The translations under genes and the position numbers were made by a program. Of a stretch of DNA of 64,000 bases, positions 12,857-25,200 are shown one piece after another (the stretch's first letter is position 1; each line of letters opens with the position of its first letter). This DNA is from Brachyhypopomus gauderio (Eukaryota > Chordata > Actinopteri > Gymnotiformes > Hypopomidae). The stretch covers positions 5,543,129-5,607,128 of the forward strand of contig NC_135225.1 in assembly GCF_052324685.1 (NCBI RefSeq), read 5' to 3'. The notes under the pieces were generated by a model, which was not told the DNA's origin, searched no databases, and saw only the letters and a list, made by a program, of their open reading frames with translations.

Positions 12857-14820
12857 TAACGTGAATATACAAACACAGAGTAGAACAAAATACAAAAACC
12901 AAGAAAGAAACAAACATGTTATAAATATGAAAAAACAAATATGACAGAAGGCTAGAATAAGTATACCAATAGAGCTTGAACAACGAGGGATAGGAAGTAA
13001 AACAGAAAATACTCGGTATGAATATACGAGTTAACAAGAACAATCTAGAAAACAGGTGAACACAACAATGGGCAGAAATCTAAACAAGAGGCAGAACAAA
13101 TGAAACGAAACAAACGAGGAAATACAAACCAGAGCTATGTTCGAAATAGCCTACTACATACTGTATACTGCATACTGCACTCAGTATATACTCAAAGGGA
13201 AGAGGGACCACAGATAGACAATATAATCTTAATAAAAGAATTAAGATGACCAGACATAGTACGAGAAATCAATCTTAGTAAAGAATCAAACAATAAGCAT
13301 ACCCTAGCTGAAGCTGATGTTCAAAAAATCTGATAGAAAATATCTCCCTAATTTCATGCAGAAAATGATCTTTCAATGTACTTGGTGAAAGTCGAAATAC
13401 CAATATAGTGGGACTGGAAGAAGCTTCTTAAGCTTAAGTCCTTTTCTTCTCTGTTTACATTTATTTATTTAGGGCTGCAGGCTACACTGTAGTTATTAAA
13501 TGTTTTTCCCTGGTGCTGAAAAGTGTTTGGAGATACTTTGCAGTCACAATGTGTTGCACAGTTTAGAGAGAACCATAGTTTACTTGTCATTCATATACAA
13601 AAAACTGTTGTGTTAATTGGTTATACATTGAAATTGCCTGAAACAGCGGGGCAGACATCTTAAGTGTGCATGCATCCCTTAAGCCCAGCAGTCCTGAGGC
13701 ATACAAACACCACCGAGCCGAGGGGTACCTATGAAACTAGGGCCATGGACCATGCAAACATAAAATAAATAAATAAAAAGACATTTTATTTATTTATTGC
13801 AGTGAAATGACCAAATAACGTAACAAATCTCCTGGATTTTTGATATCTGAAAGTGAATACAATGCATTCTTCACAACAGTGAGCGATATAAACTTTGAAC
13901 AGCATTGATCCTGTACAAGCTCAGTAGGGAGCCGAATTGGGAAGACACAAGACAGCCTGTGTGTTCCCTCGTCTGGGGGAGCGGGGGCTGGAGCCTCTAT
14001 GATTCAATTAGGATTCTCAGAGAGAAGGTGCAGCAGCTCCCCAGCTAAAGGGGGGGACTGACAGTGATGCATTGCCTTTTACTTTGGGGAGATAAGCTAA
14101 ATAATTTTGCCAGCAGCCAGATTTGTGGCCCCCTGTCATAGCCTGGGGGTCGGCCAGAGAGGCAAAGCATCAAAGTTTTGAAAAACATAAAGTGAGATAC
14201 CCACTGAAGGTTATCATCTTCATCTTTCGACTTTTGCAAATTAGGTTGTTTGTGTTTGGGTTTTTTTTTTTGTGGGGGGGGGGGGGGGGGGGGTGTTTTA
14301 TATTTGGCTCTTTGTTTATATTTGATTATTTTATTAATAACCTGATAATCAAGTAAAAATTTTATCAATTACAATTCATGCCGATAAAGCATTTTTGAAC
14401 AGGTGGGAGGGGCGAGTAAGGAACAGGAAGGTGCTCCCTCCCCTGACTCTACATTGGCCTTATGGGAAGATGGTGGGCCAGGGTCTTGCTGGATTAAAAA
14501 CATCACTGGTCTTACGTAAAAACTGCGTACTGCTCAAAATTATTTCCAAATTTCCAAAGTGCCCATTGCTGCCCAGTTATGAACAGATCAGTGACCCTAC
14601 TTGCTATTATCTTTTCAGTAGAGTGAGTGTTAAGTCATAAATAAAACAGAGAAGGATGGTTGAATGAATCCCATAAAAATAACCATTCAGTCTATTTTCC
14701 AGGACTTCTATTTAGCTTGACCTTGTGATTCTCTTGGGTCCCTGCCATGAATACATAAACACCAGAGCAGAGAAGCGCTAGCCTCAGATGCACTAATGTA
14801 AAACTACTTGGTTTGTAGTA
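12857..14820. other. Intergenic DNA with repeat-like A-rich segment and homopolymers
   Basis: About 12,860-13,140 is an A-rich segment (many aaacaaac/agaaacaaac words) resembling reversed tails of interspersed elements elsewhere in the window. A T-run followed by a G-run of about 20 occurs at 14,262-14,294. No gene recognised; open frames at 14,045-14,368 are driven by these runs. Confidence 0.5.
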
Positions 14821-15045
14821 AAAGTCATGTCTGATTTGGAATGCAGCAAATCCACCTAAAAGTCAAGTCTGATTTGGAATGCAGCAAATCCACCTAAAAG
14901 TCATGTCTGATTTGGAATCCAGCAAATCCACCTAAAAGTCATGTCTGATTTGGAATCCAGCAAATCCACCTAAAAGTCAAGTCTGATTTGGAATGCAGCA
15001 AATCCACCTAAAAGTCAAGTCTGATTTGGAATGCAGCTAATCCAT
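14821..15045. repeat. 38-bp tandem repeat, six copies
   Basis: Unit begins aaagtcatgtctgatttgga and ends aaatccacctaa. Copies start at about 14,821, 14,859, 14,897, 14,935, 14,973 and 15,011, differing at few positions (catg/caag, atgc/atcc). Copies are directly adjacent with no unique spacers. Confidence 0.93.
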
Positions 15046-15766
15046 ATGTAACTAGCTGTAAGTCCTTCACAACATAACCTTATTATGTTCTCAGTCAGGG
15101 ACGCGGGGAGGCGGGACTCCTTCCATTCTCCGTCACTAAGCAACACACCAATAAATCAGTGGGGCATCTGCATGAAAACATGCAGCTAGGAACTGCACGG
15201 AGGACTTTCCCTTAAGGATGTTCTGGCTAATGAGCATTCTTGTAAATTTAATCTGGGAGGTGTGTGTGTGTGAGAGCTGCCAAGGATGACCTATGAATCT
15301 GATTTCTTTCATGTGTGGCGCTAAGTGCATATTCAGTTCATATTCAGTCTTTTTTACTCGATCCGTCTGTGTGGATGGATGTGTTTTTGACACGTATTAT
15401 GTGCGTCATATGTCTCATATATTCTATTGCATTTGCTAATTCTCAGCAATTCATCTCTGTTCTAATACAACTAAGTACTATAGCAGGATCAATGCATGTA
15501 TTGTCAGATGCTTAGACATTGTAAATAATTCATGTTAACATTATTACTGTTCCACGCATGTGCTCATGTTGGGGACAAACATTATGCTTAAGCACACATT
15601 TGTCCTCTGTAGTGAAAGTGTATTTAACATATCGATAACCATATTTCTTTGCTTAGGTAGTTGTTTAAAAGGCATGAGACTATCGTGGTCCCCCAATCCA
15701 ACCCCTGTACATGTATTAATATAGCATGTTTTGGGGAAACACCCTCATGATTTTGTATCATACATT
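15046..15766. other. Intergenic DNA, no gene seen
   Basis: No coding, RNA or mobile signature recognised between the two tandem arrays. Confidence 0.5.
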
Positions 15767-16592
15767 GGCAGTAGATAGTAGTAGTAGTCATTAGATAGTA
15801 GTAGTAGTAGTCATTAGATAGTAGTAGTAGTCATTAGATAGTAGTAGTAGTAGTAGTCATTAGATAGTAGTAGTAGTAGTCATTAGATAGTAGTAGTAGT
15901 AGTCATTAGATAGTAGTAGTAGTAGTCATAAGATAGTAGTAGTAGTCATTAGATAGTAGTAGTAGTCATTAGATAGTAGTAGTAGTAGTCCTTAGATAGT
16001 AGTAGTAGTAGTCATTAGATAGTAGTAGTAGTAGTCATTAGATAGTAGTAGTAGTCATTAGTAGTAGTAGTAGTCATTAGATAGTAGTAGTAGTCATTAG
16101 ATAGTAGTAGTAGTAGTCATTAGATAGTAGTAGTAGTAGTCATTAAATAGTAGTAGTAGTCATTAGATAGTAGTAGTAGTAGTTATTAGATAGTAGTAGT
16201 AGTTATTAGATAGTAGTAGTAGTCATTAGATAGTAGTAGTAGTAGTCATTAGATAGTAGTAGTAGTCATTAGATAGTAGTAGTAGTCATTAGATAGTAGT
16301 CATAAGATAGTAGTAGTAGTCATTAGATAGTAGTAGTAGTCATTAGATAGTAGTAGTAGTAGTCATTAGATAGTAGTAGTAGTCATAAGATAGTAGTAGT
16401 AGTCATTAGATAGTAGTAGTAGTTCATAAGATAGTAGTAGTAGTCATTAGATAGTAGTAGTAGTAGTCATTAGATAGTAGTAGTAGTAGTTATTAGATAG
16501 TAGTAGTAGTAGTAGTAGTCATTAGATAGTAGTAGTAGTAGTAGTCATAAGATAGTAGTAGTAGTCATTAGATAGTAGTAGTAGTCATTAGT
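15767..16592. repeat. About 820-bp (TAG)n / TCATTAGA compound satellite
   Basis: Array of blocks of three to seven TAG triplets separated by the spacer tcattaga (variants tcataaga, ttattaga, tccttaga). Period is about 17-23 bp depending on TAG number. TAG triplets give stops in one frame throughout, so it is non-coding. Confidence 0.95.
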
Positions 16593-19053
16593 CCATATTT
16601 CTCGGGCTTCCCGGGTTTTTTTTTTTTTTTTAAGTGAGGAAATGTCCTGGTTTTTAAATTACCTTAATTGGACTATCATGTATTATTGGGGTTTTTGTTG
16701 TTGACTTTTAGAGAAAAGCATTTTTAGTAAACCAACTGTAAATATCATGTTATTGTAGGATTGCGTGGGCCTATGTTAAGTGAGTGCATGCCACAGTATA
16801 TGTGCTGTTATCCCCCCCACTCCAAGGTGTCCTGGTTTTCCCAAATGAAAATATGGTCACCCTGTGCATATGTACTTTAACATAGTAATTGATTGGGTCT
16901 GAAATAGTTTTCAGACTTACTTTCATTTACAGTCAGTTATTACTGACACATCATTTGTGATTTTCACACTGTTGTAGGTTATAACGATTATAGATTATTT
17001 CACAAAAAGCCAACAAATGTTAAATGACCATTACTCCAACTGGTGGGGATGACCAACAAACTTCGAATGGAATATAACTATGTGCCTTTCAGCACTGATA
17101 GAAGCATAGAGGCTAACTGTTTGTGAATACCATCAATTTAATATTTTACATGGGTATGCTATCAGAGTGTGAGCTCAATCTGCAAACTACTGGATGAAGT
17201 GGTTTTGGCTACCAGTGCCTCAGAATGCACGTACCCCTCAGGATGTGACCATGGTGGACTGAGAGAATAAAAGGAAAGATATCCTGCTCAAGACACAAAA
17301 GAAAAATGTGTTATAATTCATTCTTTTCACAAATTATTCATCAGCTAGAAGACGCTGTATGTGGATGGAGCTGCAATAGGCCTTAGCCAACCACACGAAC
17401 ATGGACAATCGATGTGCAGGTCGTGTGAGCTGCAGATAGTGATGTTGGCTCATAGTGGTAACTGTCCTAGTGTTAAGTAGAATACCTGCTCACTACTCAT
17501 AGCACACATGCTAAAGGCTATAATGAGACCCTGGTGTCCACCCTCCAAGACACAGCCTGCTACTACCATGTGGCTTTGCTGCACAGTCACTGTACATTGT
17601 GTCTTCCTGTGAGCTATTTCTGTCACGAACAAATTAATTTTGCTCGGAAAATGACAGAAAAGTTGAATAGCTTGTCTGTGGCTCTACACTGAATGCGCGC
17701 AATTAATGAAAGATTAATTTCTCTGATGAAATTAGACAATACTAAATGTGATAATAAGGGGCAAAAAATATCTTCAGGTGTTTTGTAATGACTGTTTGAA
17801 AACAATGAGTTAACCAAATTCTAAGTTTTGGTTTTGTTAACTTTATCTATTTAACTCAACTCTTGAAATTAAACATGTCTTGTGGTCAGCTTAAGGAAAT
17901 AAAGTCACAAATAAAGAAAATAATACAATAAGACAATAAGGTCTTGCAAAGAACAGACAGAGATTCATACACAGGTATTACAGGTAATATCAGGTAGAAA
18001 AGGGATCACAGAATATAAACCATGGGTAGAATATTTAAAGCACAGTATAGAGTGAATTGGTGAAAACAAAGACAACTCCCAACACTGCTTCTGTGTGTCT
18101 TAGACTGCCACTTATTTGCAGGTCGTTGTTGTAAGTAGCTTCTTGTATTTGTTAACCTTCCTATTTGAACATAGTCTTGTTATTGTTATCTTCAACCCTG
18201 GTGTTTTGTTGAAATCTATATTTTGTAGCTGTTCATTGTGTTTTGTTTGTCATGTCTTCTGTTTTTTGTGTGTTGGTCAATTGACCTTGGACCGTTCTAA
18301 TGACAATGGTTATGGATTTGCCGTAGTCTCACTGTTCTCAGTGAAAGTGTCCACCCTCATGATCGCTCTACATTACACAAACACTGGGGCACACCTTCCC
18401 AAGTACACATGTAACACTGCCATTATCATGAAATAACTCTCAGCAAGGATATTTACAAAATATCTGCATGACACGATAAGCCTACACCAAGGGTCTGTTA
18501 AATAATGCTGCAACTGACTACATAACTGACTGGTTATTTTTTTTTATCTTTTAAGCCACTTATCCTGTTGAGCATTATTGAAATTAGCTATCCCAAGTCT
18601 TCTCAAAAAGTACTTGAATTACAAAGAAATAATATTCAAATAGGCTCTGTAGACTTTGTCAAAGGCTGCATTGCTCTGCATCGAGATTGTGTTTCCTTTG
18701 GAATTTGACACAATATATACTGATCATTAAAACAGCCACTCTTCTGAAACATTCAATAAGATTTTAGAGTGTCTTTGAAGGATTCTGTGACAATTCGGTA
18801 AAAATAACATTTGTGAGGGTAGTCAGTGATGATGGACAAGAATTCTTGGCTTGCGATCAGTATTTCAATTAATCAAAAAGGTGTTTACTGGGTTTGAGGT
18901 CAGGGTTTTGCACAGGCTAATGAACGTCCTGCACGCTAACTGTCAAATCATCAGACTTGCACTGTGCTCAGCCATGCTGGAACAGGAAAGTTACCCAACC
19001 TGTTTCCACTAATTTGAAAGCAAATAATTGCCCTAATATTGGTCTTTGTATGA
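16593..19053. other. Intergenic DNA, no gene seen
   Basis: Includes T and C homopolymers near 16,616-16,632 and 16,813-16,820. No exon with plausible splice sites and homology was recognised. Confidence 0.5.
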
Positions 19054-19267
19054 AGTAACATCAGGGGCGATTTTAGGATCTGGTCTTTAGGGGTGCCCAG
19101 CCCCCAGTGCTCACAGAGGCACAATACCAAAGTATTGCGCAGGTGCAGAGCAAGTTTTTTGCATAATATAATATTTTTAAAATGTGTTGAGCCAGGGGGT
19201 GCTGAGCAACCTCACGGTAGTGCTCTAGCACCACTAAAGATACCCTAGCCTCGCACCTGAGTAACAT
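19054..19267. mobile_element. hAT-type MITE (198 bp) with 8-bp target duplication
   Basis: The element spans 19,062-19,259. It begins caggggcgattttagg and ends with the reverse complement of caggtgcgaggctagg, giving imperfect terminal inverted repeats of about 20 bp. The 8-bp sequence agtaacat lies immediately outside both ends (19,054-19,061 and 19,260-19,267), an exact target site duplication. The 8-bp duplication and CAG-starting ends are the hallmarks of the hAT superfamily. It has no transposase, so it must have been moved in trans. Confidence 0.88.
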
Positions 19268-22200
19268 TATCCGGAAGCAAGAGGCCTTTTCTGAAAAAAG
19301 AATCCACCATGCGTCTCTTCCATCATACTTTACTGTTGCCACATTAGGTAATGTTTACAAAACCCACATCTGTCCATCAGGTTTCCAGATACTGATGCAT
19401 GATTCAACACTCCAGAGAACTGCACCAGTTTCCACTGGTACCGAGTCCAGAGGCAGCACCTCGGTCCAGCTCACACTCGACACGGTCTTGGTGAGCTTAG
19501 GCCTGTGAGCAGCTGCTCATCCATAGAAACCCATAAAATTAACCTCTTTTTTTTTGCAGAGGCAATTTGAAACCGTCGTTAGTAGCACCACAGAGGATAG
19601 ACCCTCTTTATGCACTGTGCTTTTATCACCCGTTGGCCCATCTTGTCAGTTTGTGTGGTCTACTGCTTTGTGGATGAGCCATTGTAATAGCATGTACAGT
19701 TGACCAGGAGGGATCAGGCATCGCCATGTTTAAAGTCAATGATGTAGCATTCATTCTGCCTGTTTGCATGGATATTGCATAGCTGGACAGTTACCGTAAT
19801 CAATACAAGTGCTTATCGTGCTTATTGGTGTTTTGTTTTGCTATTATAAGTCTGTGTGGTGTTGAAATAAGTGTCACAAAATGTTGCGAAAAAGGTTGAT
19901 AATGGCTAAATCTAAATCAGATAGTGAAACCTAAATCAGCCTGGACTATATATTCCATAGGGCTAAGCTTTTTCCAACCTTAGTTGGACTATGACAATCA
20001 GAGATTAAGATGATCACACCATAGTCTGACTAATAGTCCCGGTCAGCTTAATATGGAAGCGTAGCTGTAGGTGTAGATACGGCGGCAGGATGGATGCACT
20101 TCCTGATCTGTACTGAAAGAGTAACACCAAAACACATTTAGAGGTCAAATGCACCTGTGCACTTATGATTAATGTGATCAGGTTACTGTAGACTAGATAG
20201 GATGTGCTAAACCAAAGAAACATTCTGGGGAGAGTAAACCAATCTCTGTAAAGGCTATAATTAAACACATAACTCAGAGACCTGAATGCCAATAAAAGCT
20301 TTTAGAGGAGCTACTTATATGAGAGTTAACAAGTCAATGATTAGTGAACAAGTGGGAGTGAGTTACCAAGGTGGAGTTAGAGGTTAGCTGGGTGCTGATA
20401 GGTTGAGGCGGAGGAAGACACAGGACGTGACATCATTCATCTAAACATTTGTTAACAACGCCCAAAGATCCTGGTGCCTCGCCTACACATCTGCTATGAA
20501 TATAAACACCTCACAAAAGAAACAATCCATGAGACATCTTACCTGATTCTGTAGGCAGAGAATTTACACCATAGTTGGAATTGAATGCTATCACATAGGT
20601 GATGTGCAACAATAATGACCACAATATATATATTGTAGTGTTGTAATGCCACGCCACAGACCTTGTAAGGAGTATAATGATATCTCCTTTAAAAATCGCT
20701 GGCTCACAGAGGTAAGAGGTAAGAGTGACTGATGGTCTAAGCGCGTCCTATTAATTTCTAGAAACCTCATTATTTTTCTTCCTCATTCTTTTGGACTGAC
20801 GACCAATGTGCTTTGGTAAACAGCCAAAGAATGCACTGGCCTAAGCTTCATTCATATGTGTTTGAAGGCGACAGATTGTGGCACGTCCCTGATGTAATTC
20901 AAGAAAAGTAGCTTCAGAATTTAGCACAGAAATGGGAGAGGGGAGGTGAGAACGTGACAGAAAGTAATTACCAAAGAGAAAATGGGAGAAAAAGAGAAAG
21001 TGTAGGTCTGCTCCACATGAGGGGGTGAAGATGTAATGTTCAAGTGATCATGACAAATCATTTCTCCCATAAAATGCATAGAAAAGAGAATGAGCAGGAG
21101 AGATAAAAAAGATGAACAAGGATTTTGCAACAATAAGCCATCTGTACCTGTAGAACTGAAGGGCCCTGCCAAATGTTCAAACCTGCACATTTCCATAGAT
21201 TGCCAGTTTAAAAATTTAGTTAGTAACAGAAAAGTTCAATGAAGGAATATTTTACTTGGCTTTCATTTTGTTGACTTTAATAAGTCACGGAAGTAAAATA
21301 CATAATCTCCCTGAGTTGATATTGGACAGTGGCATCTCGTTTGATTTGGTATTTGACTGTGGTATGTTCATAAAAGCTAAGCAGTAGAAGATGATATTCT
21401 TTAAACTGAACCATGGATTTCTTAAAATGTCTCACTGTTTTGAGTTCTCCTGAAAGAAAGACATAAACTACAGTAATTACAGATGACTGCTGGTGAAATA
21501 CACTGCACAGCTCTGAGTGTTTGACTATAACGCCATAGGCGTTGTGGAGCAATTAGGAGGCGGACGTAAACAGGTAGAGCGAGTTTTATTGAGGGCAAAT
21601 CCAAAAATCAGAGTCCTTTAGACAGTCCAAGGTAGTATAGCCAACACGTGAAGTCCTAGTAAACAAACAGAATGATAACATGAAAGATAAAATGAAAGAA
21701 CCACATACATACACTAGAGAGATGCAAGCTACTTACAAGGACGGTAAAAAAAAACTGGCTTAGAATATAAATACACAGGCAAACACGAACAGGTTGTGGT
21801 AGCTGAAATGAACAGCAAACGGGAACTGAAATCTAGAGATATATATACAGGGAACTGAATAAATAACAAATCAAACTAGCAACAGTTACACATAATGACA
21901 AAGTGTGGAGATACAAGCAAGTAGGCGTGGCTGACAGTGCTAATTACAAAACCACAAACAAAGAAATGTACAACAGAAGACGAGACTGACAGGTGGGAGC
22001 AGAGCCAAGCATGGCTTTCACTTTGAAGTTTTATGAAAATATTCTTTTACTTTTCTCTTTCACTCAACACAATATATTACTGATTTGTATGCAAGAATGA
22101 GCTTAGAACTAATTATTAGAACACATTATTCTCATACCATCACTGGTCCACACCACATTACATACAGATAGCAACATTATCATTAAAAGCCTTTAAAACA

Positions 22201-25200
22201 TCCATGACATTATGAGTGCTATAATATGAGTTTTGCAACATGGGTGTGGTTGAGCATAACCAACACACTAGAGAGTAACCGTGGTAAACAAGCAAGCTGT
22301 CTGGCATATGGGAATCACCTGTGTATGACTTTCTGACACTCTGTTTTCCAGGGAGTGTCAGAGATGGAGAGTTTTTTTTTTTTTCCGTCACCAGAGCGGT
22401 GCAGAGGAGAAAGCTTAGCCAAGCCAAATGAAAGTTTTGTTTGAAAGTGCCATCTGAAAAGCTGAGTCAGTTTGTTCTTTTAGCATTTATTAAAGAGAGC
22501 GTTGCGTTCCCCTCCTGCCAGCTGTCCCGCCCCAACACACCCAGGCTGTCACAGTGCCAATGTGAAGAGCTTCATCTAACACTCACTTTTTTAATCCAGT
22601 GAGAGAAGCTAAAACAATATCTACTATATTGCAAGTCAAATAATGGGGGGGGGGAGAACATAAAACCATACATAATATTTGAATGCATGTAGTCATTTGA
22701 TAAACAACATGACTCAGGTGCAGTGTAGCTTAACTTTCACTCACAGCTTCTGACCATCTTAAATGGGTCATTTTTACGGTTAGAAATGGGTAGTCTGCAT
22801 ATAATGGTGTCAAGCACAACCACACTGTGGAAAAGCCGGCAACACACCAGCTGACATCACGCATCATGTGCTCTCCTTGCCCGAGGAGCAGAGATTAGTC
22901 TAATGTTCTCCTCTCTTCATGCCTGGAGTAAAATAACTGAACCAGTAATTACTTCAACACTTAATTACCATACTCGCCAAGGACGGAGCCCCAGGAAGCC
23001 CACATCTTCAGAGTCCAGAGAGGCAACACTCAGACGTCACTTTAAAGTCGTGAATTCATTAAAGTGAAACGAAGTGGCCAGTCCTGTACTACTGTCTGGA
23101 AGGCTGGCTTTGAGTGTTTATATCATCAATGACTTGATGAATAACCCTGTGCTACTGAGAGGACAGTAATGACTTATAAAGATTGAAGGCAGTATTAGTT
23201 GTAGTTTGGTATTCCATTTCTGTCACTTGTATTTCCATTAAGTGCAGTGATGTTACTGTTTTCATACTTTCAGCTGCAACCTTCTTGGGGTGATCACGTC
23301 TACATTTGGGATCTGGCAGAGGTTCACAACACAACCCTCACATTGCTCAGAGGCCCAACAGGTCCCTCACACCTCCAACCTTCTGACCAGCAACCCAGAG
23401 CCTTAACCTACAGCCATTTTGTACAATGATGTTATATGGGTTGCATAATAAAACTGCAATGACTTTCTCATATAAAGTCCCTTTGCATTTTTGTGACTGT
23501 AATACAGCTGTACTGTATCTGCCACGGTTAACCAGCCAACATGCACCCAACAGAAAATATTAGAAAATGCAGTAAAATACATTTTTAATAGCAATGAACA
23601 TACCTCAGTGGTATAAGTGGACTTAACACCCAGCTCACATGAATTACATCCTGCCCCTTTCAAATTATTTGTCATTAATTTCAAATATCTGAAGAAAGAC
23701 ACCGAGAGGACCTTTCTGTACATCAAAACATATATTTTCTGACATCTACAACGCAATGTTTGATACAATTATATATATATATATAAATGATTACATTATG
23801 TTCTCCACTCCCTTTTCCCATATACATAATGTTACACATCAACATCTGTAAAGTTAGAGAACTAACTATGAGGTTATTATTAATGTTTTTTAAACAATTT
23901 AAACAATTTGTAACTTTAACAATAATCTCATTGTTAGCACACCTGTATATGTAATGCATATTTCAAAAAGGTGCCACTCAAATTCTAGGCTGTCTATTAT
24001 ATTCAAATATTACTCATTCATTCATCTTCTAAACATCTTAATTCAACCGAGGGGCCACAAAAGAGCTAGGAGTGAGTCAATTTAGAAATTCACACCATTC
24101 TAATGTATGGAATACCAAAATTCAAATTCCTTCCATCCTAAATCTCTGACAACACATATAGTTCTTGTGCAACAAGATACAGGAAGTTCAAAACAACATT
24201 CTCTGGTAGTGAACTTTCTCCCTCTTTAGACTGGTCTGACAGTCTTCCTTCATACCTTCATGTCTTCAGAGCATTGTCAAATATTTTGTTCAGTCTCAAA
24301 CATTAATTCTTGAGTGAGAACATGAGGCAAGACTGTCCCACCAAAGTTGGTGAATATAAAACAGCAGGGCATGGAATTTTAAGAAAGACACTTGTCTGGA
24401 TGCAATGGTTTTAGATTCAGATTTATGACATTGGTGCATCAGAGAATCATCTGGCTCAAAAGGACAAACATACATCACAGCAGAATGATAAATGAAGAGG
24501 TAACTTGGCCAAGAAGAAAACCAAGAATGTTCCACATCTTTTTCCAATTTGAATTCCTCTCTCTCTCTTTTATGAGTGTTATTGCGTTTACACTGTGGCT
24601 TGAAAAACAATGCAATCTGACAATCAGAGCAAGTCCCCACATGGGCTCTATGTACAGTGTGGCATGTGACATGTGTCTCAGTCTTCCTGTGTCACAGGAG
24701 GCTAGAGTTGGTGTTAGGGGCTTTAGTCCCTCATGGCAGGGAGATGTATTAAATATTCCTGGGATTATGGGGTTTACCTTTGATAAAGCAAAAACTATAA
24801 AGAAAGTACCTTTCCACATGATACATGTGATACAAGTTATGAAAAATATTTTTATTTTATTGTCTCTGGTTCAGATTCAGGAAAAAAAAAATTATCTTTG
24901 GAAATAAAAAAAAATTACTCTTTGGCATACAGAGATAAAAACATTATAATCATTTGCTTAAGATTGGCTTTAATTAGAAACTTCAGATAATTTCTTATAG
25001 GCTAATTTAAGATAAAGCTGCTGATTATTTAAATCTTTACCATTTCTGACTTAATAGCTACTTTGATTTGACCTTTAACTGACTGACAAATTAACTCCAT
25101 CTCCAGATATTCATTAAAGCAATGTTGGAGTTAAACGTGGACAGTCTCAGACTTCACGAGCACACACTTGAAATACCTCTTAAAACAGAATGCTAGACAA

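Noticed and set aside
14821-15045. CRISPR-like array of 38-bp repeats
   Set aside because: Copies are directly adjacent with no unique spacers, and the genome is vertebrate. It is a plain tandem repeat.
24392-24907. 171-codon open frame in the gene-poor region
   Set aside because: Low-complexity AT-rich codon use, no domain, no splice or promoter context, and an equally long antisense frame.
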